From the NCBI GenBank assembly GCA_002362105.1, contig DETD01000018.1, positions 62,001 through 126,000 on the forward strand: a stretch of DNA of 64,000 bases, given 5' to 3'. A program made the position numbers and the translations under genes. The stretch is from Bacteroidales bacterium UBA3297. GTDB lineage: Bacteria; Bacteroidota; Bacteroidia; Bacteroidales; Paludibacteraceae. Positions 51,957-62,300 of this stretch are shown here, piece by piece (positions within the stretch are counted from its first letter, which is position 1; each line of letters starts with the position of its first letter). The notes under the pieces were generated by a model that was not told the DNA's origin, ran no database searches, and saw nothing but the letters and a program-made list of their open reading frames with translations.

Positions 51957-53411
51957 ATGAGCGAAAAAGAAAACCCTATAAACCGCCGCGAGTTTCTGAA
52001 AACCGCGGGTGCAGCCGCTGTGGCAACGAGTGCAGTCCTTTCTGCCTGCAACAGCAGCGAACAACAGCAAAGCTACAAAACCACCATACCCGAGCCACCT
52101 ACCGACAAGATGACTTACCGCACCAACCCCAAGACGGGCGACAAAATATCGTTGTTGGGATTTGGTATGATGCGCCTGCCTATCGAAGGCGGAGGTTCGG
52201 GCCGTGAGAACCCCGACTCCCCAATCGACCAAGACATGGTGAACAAGCAGGTAGACTATGCCATTGGGCATGGTGTAAACCTGTTCGACACATCGCCAGC
52301 CTACTGCCAAGGCCGGTCTGAAAAAAGTACCGGAATAGCTTTGCACCGCTACCCCCGCGACAAATACTTCGTATCGACCAAACTGTCGAACTTCAATCCG
52401 GCCACCTGGAGTCTGGAATCGGGCAAAGAGATGTTTAACAACTCGCTTAAAGAGTTGCAGATCGACTATGTGGACTTCCTGTTACTTCACGCCATAGGCG
52501 GTACAAGCGAGCGGCCGAACGCTCAAGGAATTAACGAACAGCTCGACAGCAAACAGACCCTCTACGCCCGCTACATAGACAACGGACTGCTTGACTGGCT
52601 GGTCGGCCAACAGAAACAAGGCAAAATAAAGAACCTCGGATTCTCGTACCACGGCGACATCAAAATGTTCGACCTTTTGTTGCAGTGGCACGACGAAGGC
52701 AAATACCATTGGGACTTTGTGCTCATAGAGTTAAACTACCTCGACTGGAAGCATGCGAGTGAAATCAATCCTCGGAACACCAATGCCGAATACCTCTATA
52801 CCGAGCTAGAGAAGCGCGGCATACCATCGCTCATTATGGAGCCCCTGTTAGGAGGCCGCTTGGCAAAAGTGCCCGACTTCATTTTCAAGAAAATGAAAAG
52901 CCGCGACCCGGAACACAGCATTGCCAGCTGGGCCATGCGCTACGCAGGTTCGCCCAAAGGCGTACTTTCGGTATTGAGCGGCATGACCTACCTCGAAAAC
53001 GTAAAAGACAACATTAACACCTATGCACCGCTCAAACCGGTCAGCGAAGAGGAAAAGCAGTTTCTTGAAGAAGTGGCCGACGACATAGTCGGACTGAACA
53101 CCATACCGTGCAACGACTGCAAGTACTGCATGCCATGCCCATACGGCATTGACATTCCAGCCATCTTCGTACACTACAACAAGTGCATCAACGAAGGCAA
53201 TATGGCCCAAAGCAGCCAGCACCCCGAATATGAGAAGCAACGCCGCGCCTTCCTGGTCGGCTACGACCGGAGTGTGCCCCGCCTTCGCCAAGCCAGCCAC
53301 TGTGTAGGCTGCCACCAGTGCGAATGGCACTGTCCACAAAAGATAAAGATTGCAGAAGAGCTGCAAAAGGTAGACAAATACGTTGAAGCACTGAAACAAG
53401 GCAAATTATGA
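51957..53411 (+). CDS. Tat-exported aldo/keto reductase lipoprotein with iron-sulfur motifs
   Basis: A 484-residue protein from the ATG at 51957. Its N-terminus is a Tat signal (INRREFLKTAGAAA, Arg10-Arg11) ending in a lipobox LSAC (Cys31), so it should be a Tat-exported, lipid-anchored periplasmic protein. The catalytic part is an aldo/keto reductase barrel (LLGFGMMRLPIEGGG, NLFDTSPAYCQG, FVSTKLSNF, LLLHAIGG). The C-terminus has ferredoxin-like Cys motifs at about 385-395 (CNDCKYCMPCPYG) and 449-459 (CVGCHQCEWHCPQ). An NADPH-type barrel outside the cytosol has no obvious cofactor supply, which makes electron delivery by the preceding iron-sulfur membrane protein attractive. The in-frame start at 51873 is rejected because it overlaps that gene. 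Confidence 0.88.
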   Translation: MSEKENPINRREFLKTAGAAAVATSAVLSACNSSEQQQSYKTTIPEPPTDKMTYRTNPKTGDKISLLGFGMMRLPIEGGGSGRENPDSPIDQDMVNKQVDYAIGHGVNLFDTSPAYCQGRSEKSTGIALHRYPRDKYFVSTKLSNFNPATWSLESGKEMFNNSLKELQIDYVDFLLLHAIGGTSERPNAQGINEQLDSKQTLYARYIDNGLLDWLVGQQKQGKIKNLGFSYHGDIKMFDLLLQWHDEGKYHWDFVLIELNYLDWKHASEINPRNTNAEYLYTELEKRGIPSLIMEPLLGGRLAKVPDFIFKKMKSRDPEHSIASWAMRYAGSPKGVLSVLSGMTYLENVKDNINTYAPLKPVSEEEKQFLEEVADDIVGLNTIPCNDCKYCMPCPYGIDIPAIFVHYNKCINEGNMAQSSQHPEYEKQRRAFLVGYDRSVPRLRQASHCVGCHQCEWHCPQKIKIAEELQKVDKYVEALKQGKL

Positions 53412-53830
53412 CCTTAGAAGAACTGAAGCAGACGCTTAGCCAAGGCAACCACGCACTGGCCATTTACGACCAAGACGAGCAACTGCACACTTACGACAAC
53501 AAAGGTGTCCGTGACCTTTATACCCTACTGACCACAGAACCCCAAGTGCTGAAAGGCGCAATGGTTGCCGACAAAGTGGTGGGAAAAGGAGCCGCAGCCC
53601 TCATGATAGTGGGCGGCATAGCAGAACTACACACCCACATAATCAGCGAACCTGCCATCAAGCTACTCGAACTTTCTGGCATTCGATATAGTTTCGACGA
53701 GAAAGTCGACCACATTGAAAACCGCGACAAGACCGGTTGGTGCCCTGTGGAAACACTCTGCAAAGACATGCCAACTGCAGGACAATGCGTGCCGCTAATT
53801 GCCAACTTTATTGAAAATATGAAAATATGA
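53408..53830 (+). CDS. DUF1893 domain protein
   Basis: A 140-residue protein matching DUF1893: LALSQ-type N-terminus with GNHALAIYDQDEQLHTYDNK, then MVADKVVGKGAAALMIVGGI, and a C-terminal NRDKTGWCPVETLCKDM with two Cys. The fold is thought to be cytidine-deaminase-like; activity is unknown. No signal peptide, so cytosolic. It overlaps the stop of the aldo/keto reductase gene by four bases and is followed by the TonB-dependent receptor after 13, so it is firmly part of this operon. Confidence 0.82.
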   Translation: MTLEELKQTLSQGNHALAIYDQDEQLHTYDNKGVRDLYTLLTTEPQVLKGAMVADKVVGKGAAALMIVGGIAELHTHIISEPAIKLLELSGIRYSFDEKVDHIENRDKTGWCPVETLCKDMPTAGQCVPLIANFIENMKI

Positions 53831-53843
53831 AAATAAAAAGTTC

Positions 53844-55763
53844 ATGAAGCAGAAACTTATTCCGTTATTCTCCTTGTCCTGTCTAACAGTGCTAACTGTT
53901 CACGCCCAAACAGCAACTGTAGATTCGGCATTAGCAGGACCAATTATAGACCCATATTTCAACTATCTGCCAAAAGTAGACGTCATTGGCGTACGACCAG
54001 AATTCCTACCCAACACCATAACGACCATCAGCGAGCAACAGTTACAAGAGCGACACATACCCTCGGTGCTGCCCGCAGTGGCCGAACAGACCCCGGGTTT
54101 GTTTGTCACCCAGCGCAGTTCAATGGGTTACGGACTGTCGACAGGTTCGGCAGGTGGAATGAACCTGCGTGGCTTAGGTAGCGGAACCGGACAGATAATG
54201 GTACTGGTTGACGGTCACCCCCAATTTATGGGACTGATGGGACACCCGCTGGCCGACACCTACCAAGGGCTGAACATAGAAAGCATACAGGTGCTTCGCG
54301 GCCCGGCCTCGGTACTATACGGTTCGAACGCCATGGGCGGTGTAATCAACCTCGTCACTAATAAATACAACGAAGATGGTGCGCACACCCACGCCAACAT
54401 CGGCTACGGTAACGACAATACCCTGCAGAGCCAACTGTCGGTCAGCAACAAACAGGGGAAACTGAGCAGTAGCGTGAGTGGAGCCTATAACCGCACCGAC
54501 GGGCACCGCAAGAATATGGGCTTCAAACAATATGCCGGTTACGGCCAATTGGGTTACCAACTCTGCAACAACTGGCAGATAGGTGCCGACCTGAACATCA
54601 ACAAGTTCAATGCTGAAACGCCAGGTGCGACTGACGCACTGCTAGAAGATGCGGAACAAGACATCACCCGTGGAACAACGTCGGCATGGATACGCAACAG
54701 CTACGGGAACACGAAAGGCAGCATCAGCGCTTTCTACAACTGGGGGAAACACGTGATTAACGACGGTTACGCCATTGGAAAAGGAACGCCAAAAGACTAC
54801 CGCTACCACTCGCGCGACTATATGGGTGGCGTGTCAGCCAACCAAAGTATAAGGAAGTTTCAGGGTAAAACAACTGCAACCCTCGGTTTCGACTACTTCC
54901 ACTTTGGCGGTACAGCATGGAACGAGTATGTTGCAGGTGAGGAAATAGGGACCACAAGCGCACTTGCGTCAAAAAAAGAAGATGAGATAGCGAGCTATGT
55001 CAACATCGAGCAATACTTGTTCAAGTATTTGGATATAAACGGCGGCATCCGCTACAACCACCATTGGCTGGTGGGCGACGAATGGGTACCGCAAGTTGGG
55101 TTGACCAGCCGAATAGGAGGAAGGCGGATTCAACAGACCACCATCAAGGCCACAGCCAGCAAGGGCTTCCGCAACCCGACCATCAAAGAACTCTATATGT
55201 TCAAACCAGCCAATGCCGAACTTGAGGCGGAACGTCTGTGGAGCTACGAATTTGCCTTTGCGCAAGACCTCGTCAACAACAAACTGCACTACGGCATCAA
55301 CGTCTACTACATAGACGGCGACAATATGATCACCACCCAGATGACCGACGGCAAACCGCTGAACGTTAACACCGGTGAGATTGAGAATAAAGGAATAGAG
55401 TTGGAAGCCAGCTACAACATCTGCAGTTCGTGGAGCATAAACGCCAATTACAGCTACCTCGACATGGAGAACCCCGTAGTAGCCGCGCCCGAACAAAAAC
55501 TGTACGTGGGCGGCCGCTTCAACAAGAAAAAATGGCTGGCAAGCGCAGGCCTGCAATACATAGGCGGACTCTACACACAAGTGGGCGAGAAGCCACAGCA
55601 AGAAGATTTCGTGCTGGCAAACGCCCAACTGCAATTCAGTCCGCTCGACTGGCTCGGAATTTGGGTAAAAGGCGAGAACCTGCTCGACCAAGATTACGAG
55701 ATAAACGCAGGCTACCCAATGCCAGGAGCCAACTTTATGGTAGGCGCAAACATCAGATTCTAG
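53844..55763 (+). CDS. TonB-dependent outer membrane receptor
   Basis: A 639-residue outer membrane transporter: signal peptide (to VHA, residue 21), plug domain at about 50-170 (TITTISEQQLQERHIPSVLP, GGMNLRGLGSGTGQIMVLVD, VLRGPASVLYGSNAMGGVIN), then a 22-strand barrel ending in the typical MVGANIRF. No N-terminal carboxypeptidase-like extension as in SusC proteins, and no SusD gene follows, so a metal-chelate, heme or cofactor receptor is more likely than a glycan importer. Last gene of the ECF-Tat operon, closed by a terminator. Confidence 0.9.
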   Translation: MKQKLIPLFSLSCLTVLTVHAQTATVDSALAGPIIDPYFNYLPKVDVIGVRPEFLPNTITTISEQQLQERHIPSVLPAVAEQTPGLFVTQRSSMGYGLSTGSAGGMNLRGLGSGTGQIMVLVDGHPQFMGLMGHPLADTYQGLNIESIQVLRGPASVLYGSNAMGGVINLVTNKYNEDGAHTHANIGYGNDNTLQSQLSVSNKQGKLSSSVSGAYNRTDGHRKNMGFKQYAGYGQLGYQLCNNWQIGADLNINKFNAETPGATDALLEDAEQDITRGTTSAWIRNSYGNTKGSISAFYNWGKHVINDGYAIGKGTPKDYRYHSRDYMGGVSANQSIRKFQGKTTATLGFDYFHFGGTAWNEYVAGEEIGTTSALASKKEDEIASYVNIEQYLFKYLDINGGIRYNHHWLVGDEWVPQVGLTSRIGGRRIQQTTIKATASKGFRNPTIKELYMFKPANAELEAERLWSYEFAFAQDLVNNKLHYGINVYYIDGDNMITTQMTDGKPLNVNTGEIENKGIELEASYNICSSWSINANYSYLDMENPVVAAPEQKLYVGGRFNKKKWLASAGLQYIGGLYTQVGEKPQQEDFVLANAQLQFSPLDWLGIWVKGENLLDQDYEINAGYPMPGANFMVGANIRF

Positions 55764-55784
55764 TCTGAGACAAAATAAGAAAAG

Positions 55785-55837
55785 AGAGGTGTGCGAGTAG
55801 AAACAAAAAATACCGATTCTACCCACACCTCTTTTTT
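55785..55837 (+). terminator. Terminator of the ECF-Tat operon
   Basis: AGAGGTGTG...GTAGAA pairs with TTCTAC.CACACCTCT; a T run follows. Confidence 0.85.
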
Positions 55838-56094
55838 ATTCCGTAAAAAATATAACAAACAATTGTTTTTCAGCCAACAACAGAAAGAATTCAATCTAAA
55901 ATCCATCAAAACACATCCAACTGTATTCAGAAAAAGTTCCAATTTTAGGAAACTATTTTTCACAGTTCAGTTTCCTAAAACGTAAAAAGCAATCTGTCAG
56001 ACGACCCTATGCTTCCGTGTAAAGTAATTTATAATAAAGACATACCTCCCAATAAAAAAAATTCGTCACCACGCAAGAAAACCAAGAAAACTAT
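55838..56094. other. Intergenic stretch with a 12-bp inverted repeat
   Basis: No gene. TTTTAGGAAACT (55943-55954) and AGTTTCCTAAAA (55969-55980) are perfect inverted copies 14 bases apart, 140 bases before the TetR promoter; no T run follows on the plus strand. Confidence 0.5.
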
Positions 56095-56124
56095 TTGCGT
56101 TTTTAGAGTTTTATACTATCTTTG
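56095..56124 (+). promoter_or_regulatory. Promoter of the efflux operon
   Basis: TTG (56095-56097), 19 bases, TATCTTTG (56117-56124). Good match; leader of about 80 bases before the TetR gene. Confidence 0.75.
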
Positions 56125-56211
56125 CATACATAATCATAGGATGTAAATCCGCCCTAATAACAAATGCCAACAATGCAAGCGTAACTAACGAATACTTAAT
56201 CGCAGAGAAAA

Positions 56212-56826
56212 ATGAGTGAAGATACAGGCAAAAGGATTCTAGACGGAGCTTTGAAGATGTTTACCCAGAACGGGATAAAGAGCATCACGATGGACGAAAT
56301 AGCCGAATCGTTAAGTATATCAAAACGTACCATATACGAGAATTTCAAAGACAAGAACACCTTAGTTTTCGAATGCTTGAAGTATATGGACCAGATAATC
56401 GACACGAAGATGAAACAGATTTGCCGCGAATGCGACAACACTATGGTAGAGATGATGGCCACCACTCAAGAAATGCAACGAATACTGAAAAGTGTCAACC
56501 CCAAATTTTTGAACGACGTGAAGGGTCTGAACCTTCCAAACGATTACTGCCGCCAGAAAGAGATGGAAAGACAAATAAGGCACGAAATGAGGCTGACAAA
56601 GGGACAGGAAGAAGGACTGATTAGGAAAGAGCTACCGGTTACCCTTTTAAGCACCAGCATATCAGAGGGAATCCGCCAGATGGCAGAGAAAGCCATTAAA
56701 GAGAACCCGAGCATCCAGATATACAAGATAATAAACACCTTTATAAAAATCTTCTATCGCGGCATCGCCACCGAAAAAGGATTAAAAATTATAGAGAATT
56801 ACGAAAAAGAGAACCCTTCGGTTTAA
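56212..56826 (+). CDS. TetR/AcrR-family regulator
   Basis: A 204-residue regulator with the N-terminal helix-turn-helix (ILDGALKMFTQNGIKSITMD, EIAESLSISKRTIYENFKDK, residues about 8-50) and a helical ligand-binding C-terminal domain. It begins the efflux operon, 39 bases before the TolC-type gene, and likely represses it in response to a transported compound. This order (regulator, outer membrane factor, adaptor, pump) is standard in Bacteroidales. Confidence 0.9.
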   Translation: MSEDTGKRILDGALKMFTQNGIKSITMDEIAESLSISKRTIYENFKDKNTLVFECLKYMDQIIDTKMKQICRECDNTMVEMMATTQEMQRILKSVNPKFLNDVKGLNLPNDYCRQKEMERQIRHEMRLTKGQEEGLIRKELPVTLLSTSISEGIRQMAEKAIKENPSIQIYKIINTFIKIFYRGIATEKGLKIIENYEKENPSV

Positions 56827-56865
56827 AGGTTTACAATCAGAAAGAAAAGATATTACAATCACAAT

Positions 56866-58218
56866 ATGAGAAAAAGAAGTATTGCAAAGCAAGGCGCAGT
56901 TGCCTTGATAAGTTTGCTAAGTTTCGGTTCAGTAGAGGCACAGGAGCAGCTCACCACCATAGGCGACACCATCCACCTCACTCTTGACCAGGCCATAAGG
57001 ATTGCCTTAGACCAAAATCCGACAGTTGTTGTTGACAGTATGGAAGTTGAGCGAACCACCTATGCGAAAAAGGAGACGTTGGGTAACCTTTATCCACAGC
57101 TCAATTTTGCGGGCAGCTACACCTACACCATCGAGAAGCAGTCGATGAGCATGGGCAGCATGACCATGCGGGTTGGTAGCCTGCACAATTTTTCTGTAGG
57201 TTTCAATGCCGGTATGCCCCTCATCAACGTTCCCCTCTGGAAGTCCATCAAACTGACAGAAGAGAACATCAACGCCAAACGTGAGGCCGCCCGCCAGACC
57301 AAGATCAACATGGTGAGCACCATTACCGAAGCGTACTACCAGTTGCTGAATGCGAAAGACAGCTACAAGGTGCTGTTAAGCAGCTGGAACACCGCTAACG
57401 AGAACCTCCGCATTACCCGCGTGCGTTTTAACAACGGTATGTGCAGCGAATACGACACCATACAGGCCGACGTGCAGGTGAAGAGCATAGAGCCAAGCAT
57501 GATCGCCACCAAGCGCGGTATAGAACTGGCGACCCTGAACCTGAAAATTCAGATGGGTTTGCCCGACAACTACCCAATAACCGTTGACGGCACGCTGGCT
57601 GACTACGAACGGACCATGTTCGACGAAATAAAGTTGAGCGACATCGACACCACCCTTAGCGACAACGCTACCATGCGCCAGTTGGACGTTACCGAACGCC
57701 TGCTCGAAAAGCAGTTGGAAGTGACAAAGGCACAGTGGTACCCTACCCTGTCGTTGAGCGCTATGTATAACTGGATTTCAATGGGCAACGAATTCACCGG
57801 CAACGACTGGAACCCATACAGCACAGTAGGCCTGTCGCTGAACTTCCCGCTCTTCCAAGGCGGAAGCCGCTACTACAAGCAGAAACAGGCTGAACTGCAG
57901 TACAAAGAGATGCAGTACACCAAAGAAGACACCAAACGCAAGTTGAAACTCAGTCTACAGAGCAGCTTGAACAACCTGCGCGTTGCAATTGAGACCATCA
58001 ACACCACCAAGGCCGCAGCCGAATCGGCTTGGAAAGGTCTGACTATTGCCAAGAAGCGTTACGAAGTAGGTTCGGGCACCACTTTGGAACTGACCTCTTC
58101 ACAAAACGCCCTTACTAACGCACAGCTCAACTATTTGCAGGCAATTTACGACTACATTGTTGCCAAGAACAAGGTTGACGAAGTGTTGGGCAACGCATAC
58201 AACAACTACATCCAATAA
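56866..58218 (+). CDS. TolC-family outer membrane efflux protein
   Basis: A 450-residue outer membrane factor with signal peptide (to about residue 25, SVEA-QEQ) and two repeated coiled-coil/outer-membrane-efflux domains (about 35-215 and 250-440). Typical features: LTLDQAIRIALDQNPTVVVD near the start and, in the second repeat, VGLSLNFPLFQGGSRYYKQK and GTTLELTSSQNALTNAQLNY. It forms the exit duct for the downstream pump. Confidence 0.92.
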   Translation: MRKRSIAKQGAVALISLLSFGSVEAQEQLTTIGDTIHLTLDQAIRIALDQNPTVVVDSMEVERTTYAKKETLGNLYPQLNFAGSYTYTIEKQSMSMGSMTMRVGSLHNFSVGFNAGMPLINVPLWKSIKLTEENINAKREAARQTKINMVSTITEAYYQLLNAKDSYKVLLSSWNTANENLRITRVRFNNGMCSEYDTIQADVQVKSIEPSMIATKRGIELATLNLKIQMGLPDNYPITVDGTLADYERTMFDEIKLSDIDTTLSDNATMRQLDVTERLLEKQLEVTKAQWYPTLSLSAMYNWISMGNEFTGNDWNPYSTVGLSLNFPLFQGGSRYYKQKQAELQYKEMQYTKEDTKRKLKLSLQSSLNNLRVAIETINTTKAAAESAWKGLTIAKKRYEVGSGTTLELTSSQNALTNAQLNYLQAIYDYIVAKNKVDEVLGNAYNNYIQ

Positions 58219-58242
58219 GCAAACAAAAGAATTTCAAACAAT

Positions 58243-59304
58243 ATGAACACAAAGAAACTGCTGAATGTAACAGCAATTGCCGCAATGTTATTTGTGGCAA
58301 ACTCATGTGGAGTTAAAAACGAAGGCGAAAACAAGGCAGAAGACACCAAGCAGGCGCAAACTGCAGTAGAAGAGAAAATTAAAGTCAGCATCGACACTGT
58401 TCACGCCCAGAAAGTGGCCCAGTTGGAAGAGCTGACCTCTTCTGTAAAGGCTTTTGCCAAGAACGACATTGTGTCGCAGAACCCAGGCCGTATTATAAAA
58501 ATCTACTGTGAAGTCGGCGACTATGTAAAGAAAGGACAGCTGTTGGTAAAAATGGATGAAACCAGCCTTATCAACATCAAGACCCAGATGATTCAGGCTG
58601 AAATCGACTACAAGCGTGCGAAAGCATTGCAGGAAGCCGGTGGCGCAAGCCAACAGCAGGTTGACCAGCTGAAGATGCAGTTCGACGTCTTGAAAGAAAA
58701 CTATAACAACTTGCTCGAGAACGTGAACCTGACCGCTCCTATCAGTGGTGTGGTCACTGCCCGCAACTACGACAGCGGCGACATGTATAAAGGCGGTGCT
58801 GAAATCCTCACCATCAACCAGATGCAGCCCGTAAAGATATTGGTTAACGTAAGCGAAGAAAACTTCACGAAGATCAAGAAGGGACAGAACGTCGACATAA
58901 CTGTAGACGCCCTGCCAGGCGAGAAGTTCAAGGGCAGCATCTCCATCATCTACCCTACTATGGATGCGACCACCCGCACCTTCCCTGTTGAAATCAACAT
59001 CAACAACCCAGCCAACAAGGTTCGTCCGGGTATGTTCGCCCGCACCACCTTCAACCTAGGAACCGCAAAACACGTAATGGTGCCAGACGTTGCCATACAG
59101 AAGCAGTTGGGCAGCGGCGACCACTTTGTTTACACCTACAGCAACGGCAAGGTTACCTACCGCAAGGTTGAAACCGGCCGCATTATTGGCGAAAACGTAG
59201 AGATAAAGAGCGGTGTGGAAGACGGCGCGCTGGTAGTTGTCGGCGGTATGGCAAAACTGACCGATGGTGCTGAAGTAGACGTTGTAGCAAAACAGTTGAA
59301 GTAA
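58243..59304 (+). CDS. RND efflux periplasmic adaptor lipoprotein
   Basis: A 353-residue membrane fusion protein with a lipoprotein signal (FVANSC, Cys22). It contains the split barrel-sandwich hybrid domain (VSQNPGRIIKIYCEVGDYVK, then LTAPISGVVTARNYDSGDMY), a helical hairpin between them, a beta-barrel domain and a membrane-proximal domain (VRPGMFARTTFNLGTAKHVM). It bridges pump and outer membrane factor. Gene spacing of 24 and 34 bases to its neighbours supports one operon. Confidence 0.92.
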   Translation: MNTKKLLNVTAIAAMLFVANSCGVKNEGENKAEDTKQAQTAVEEKIKVSIDTVHAQKVAQLEELTSSVKAFAKNDIVSQNPGRIIKIYCEVGDYVKKGQLLVKMDETSLINIKTQMIQAEIDYKRAKALQEAGGASQQQVDQLKMQFDVLKENYNNLLENVNLTAPISGVVTARNYDSGDMYKGGAEILTINQMQPVKILVNVSEENFTKIKKGQNVDITVDALPGEKFKGSISIIYPTMDATTRTFPVEININNPANKVRPGMFARTTFNLGTAKHVMVPDVAIQKQLGSGDHFVYTYSNGKVTYRKVETGRIIGENVEIKSGVEDGALVVVGGMAKLTDGAEVDVVAKQLK

Positions 59305-59338
59305 AGCAAGCCACTTAAAACGATTAAAGGAAAAAGAT

Positions 59339-62300
59339 ATGAGTATATACGAAAGTTCAGTGAAACGACCAATCCTGGTATCGCTCTGTTTCGTAACAGT
59401 GGCTATATTGGGTATCGCTTCATTTTTAAAGCTGCCAATCGACCTGTATCCGGATATCGACACCAACACCATCATGGTGATTACGACCTACGGAGGTGCC
59501 AGTGCCGATGATATAGAGCAGAACGTGACCCGTCCGTTAGAGAACACGCTGAACTCGGTTGAGCACTTGAAGCACCTGACTTCAAAATCAAAAGAGAACA
59601 TCAGTGTCATCTACATCGAATTCGAATACGGTTACGACATCGACGTGCTGACCAACAACGTCCGAGACAAGTTGGACATGGTGACGTCGGCCCTGCCTGA
59701 CGAGTGTAACACGCCGTTCCTGTTCAAGTTCACCACCGACATGATTCCAATCATGATGATGAGTGTACAGGCCGGACAGAGCATGCCAGCACTCTACAAG
59801 ATACTGGACGACCAAGTGGCGAACCCACTGGGCCGTGTCGACGGAGTAGGTACCGTGAGCATTGCCGGTGCGCCAAAACGTGAGGTGCACGTTTACGTAG
59901 ACCCTAAGAAGATAGAGGGTTACGGCATCAGCCTCGAGACCATCAGCGCCCTTATCGGTGCAGAAAACCGTAACGTGTCGGGCGGTTTGTTCGACCTTGG
60001 CACCAAGACCTTCAACCTGCGTGTAGAAGGCGAATACAACGACCCTAGAGAAATGGAGAACCTGGTCATCAGCGCAAAGAACGGTGCCATTGTGCGCCTG
60101 CGCGATGTGGCTAGAATCGACGACTCGATAGAAGAACGCACCCAAAGTGCCTACAACAATGGTAAAGAGGGTGGTATGATCATCGTACAGAAACAGAGCG
60201 GCGCCAACTCGGTGCAGATTTCAGACAAGGTAGCGGCAATGATGCCAGAACTGCAAAAGAATCTGCCAAGCGACGTGAAACTGGGCGTAATTGTCAACAC
60301 TTCCGACAACATTAAGAACACCATCCAGAGTTTGTACGACACCATCCGCGACGCGTTGATATTCGTGTCGTTGGTCGTAATCATCTTCTTGGGCAAGTGG
60401 CGTGCGGCAGTCATCATTCTGCTTACCATACCGCTCTCACTGGTAGGTTCATTCATCTACCTGTTTGCAGTCGACTCGTCACTTAACATCATCTCCATGT
60501 CGGCGCTGTCAATTGCCATCGGTATGGTGGTCGACGACGCGATTGTGGTGCTAGAAAATGTGATGAAGCATATAGAACGAGGGGCCGAGCCGAAACAGGC
60601 GGCCATACACGGTACCAACGAGGTGGCCCTTTCTGTAGTAGCTTCAACCCTGACCCTGTTGGCTGTGTTTATGCCATTGACCATGGTAACCGGCCAGATG
60701 GGTGTATTGTTCCGCGAGTTGGGTTGGATGGTCAGCATCATCATGATAGTGTCCATCATCTGCGCGCTGACCCTTACCCCTATGCTCTGCGCCCACTTGT
60801 TGCAAGACAAGCGCGACGAGAAAGAGAGCAGAATCTTCCAGATTATCTTCAAGCCTATCAACAAAGTGCTCGACGCCATCGACAATGGCTACGAGGCTGT
60901 GTTGAGCTACGCTGTAACACACAAGCTGATTATTGTGGCAGGTAGTTTGGGCTTCTTCATCTTCTCTATCTTAATAGCGAAGTTCGTGGGAACCTCTTTC
61001 TTGCCAACACAAGATAACGGCCGTGTGAAAGTGGTGCTCGAGTTGCCAAACGGTACCAGCAAAGCCGTTTCTAACAACTACGGACAAAAAATTGTGCACG
61101 ACTGGATGGATAAATATCCAGAACTCCGCGTTGCCAACTACAGTGTAGGTCAGGCAAGTACCGACAACACTTACGCTTCTTTGCAAGACAACGGTAACTA
61201 CCTCCTCACCTTCAACATGTCGTTGTACAGCATCAATGTGCGCCAAGACAGCGTTGAAAAGAAAAAGCCAGGCCACAAAGCGCGCGGTTTGGAAACCATC
61301 TGTAACATGATGCGTGAAGACCTGAAACTCTACCCTGAGTTCAAGAAGACACAGGTCACCCTCGGTGGTGGTATGTCGATGGGTGGAGAAACCAAAATCG
61401 ACTTCGAGATTTACGGTTACGACTTCGCTGAATCGGACCGACTCGCGCAAGCCTTCAAAGACTCGCTGTTGAACATGAAGATTACCAAAGGCGGAGAAAC
61501 CATCAACGCCTGCACCGAGGCACGTATCAGCCGAAGCGAATACCAGCCAGAGTACCGTGTAGACTTCGACCGCGAGAAGTTGGCGCTCCACTACCTGAAT
61601 GTAGGTACAGCCGCTACGGCTTTGCGTTACCGCGTGAATGGTGCTACCGCATCGTATTTCCGTGAAGATGGTGACGAATACAACATCAAAGTGATGTACG
61701 AGCCAGAAAGCCGCCGTACAATTGAAGACATCGAGAACATCACCATCTACAATTCGCTGGGCCAGGGTGTCCGTGTGAAGGAAGTGGGCAAGGTTGTAGA
61801 AAGCCAGAACCCACCAACCATCGACCGAAAGGACCGTGAGCGTATTAACACCATCAGCGCCATCGTTAACTCGGCAGACGGCGCCGACATGGGTACCGTT
61901 GCAACTATGGCACAAAAAATCATCGACAACCTCGACAAGCCACAAGGCTTCGAAGTTAAGATTTCTGGTAACTACGAAGACCAACAAGACGCATTTAAGA
62001 GTATTGCCGGATTGGGTCTCCTCATCCTCGTGCTCGTGTTCGTGGTTATGGCGGGCGAGTTCGAGAGTCTGACCTATCCGTTCATCAACATGCTGACCCT
62101 GATGTTCGCCTTCTCGGGTGTTATCATCGGCTTGCTTATCGCCGGAGAGACCTTGAACGTAATGTCGGCCATTGGAGCCATTATGTTGATTGGTATTGTG
62201 GTGAAGAACGGTATTGTGCTGGTCGACTACATCAACTTGAACCGCGAACGTGGTATGGACATCTTAGAGGCGGTTGTAAATGGCGGTAAGAGCCGTTTGC

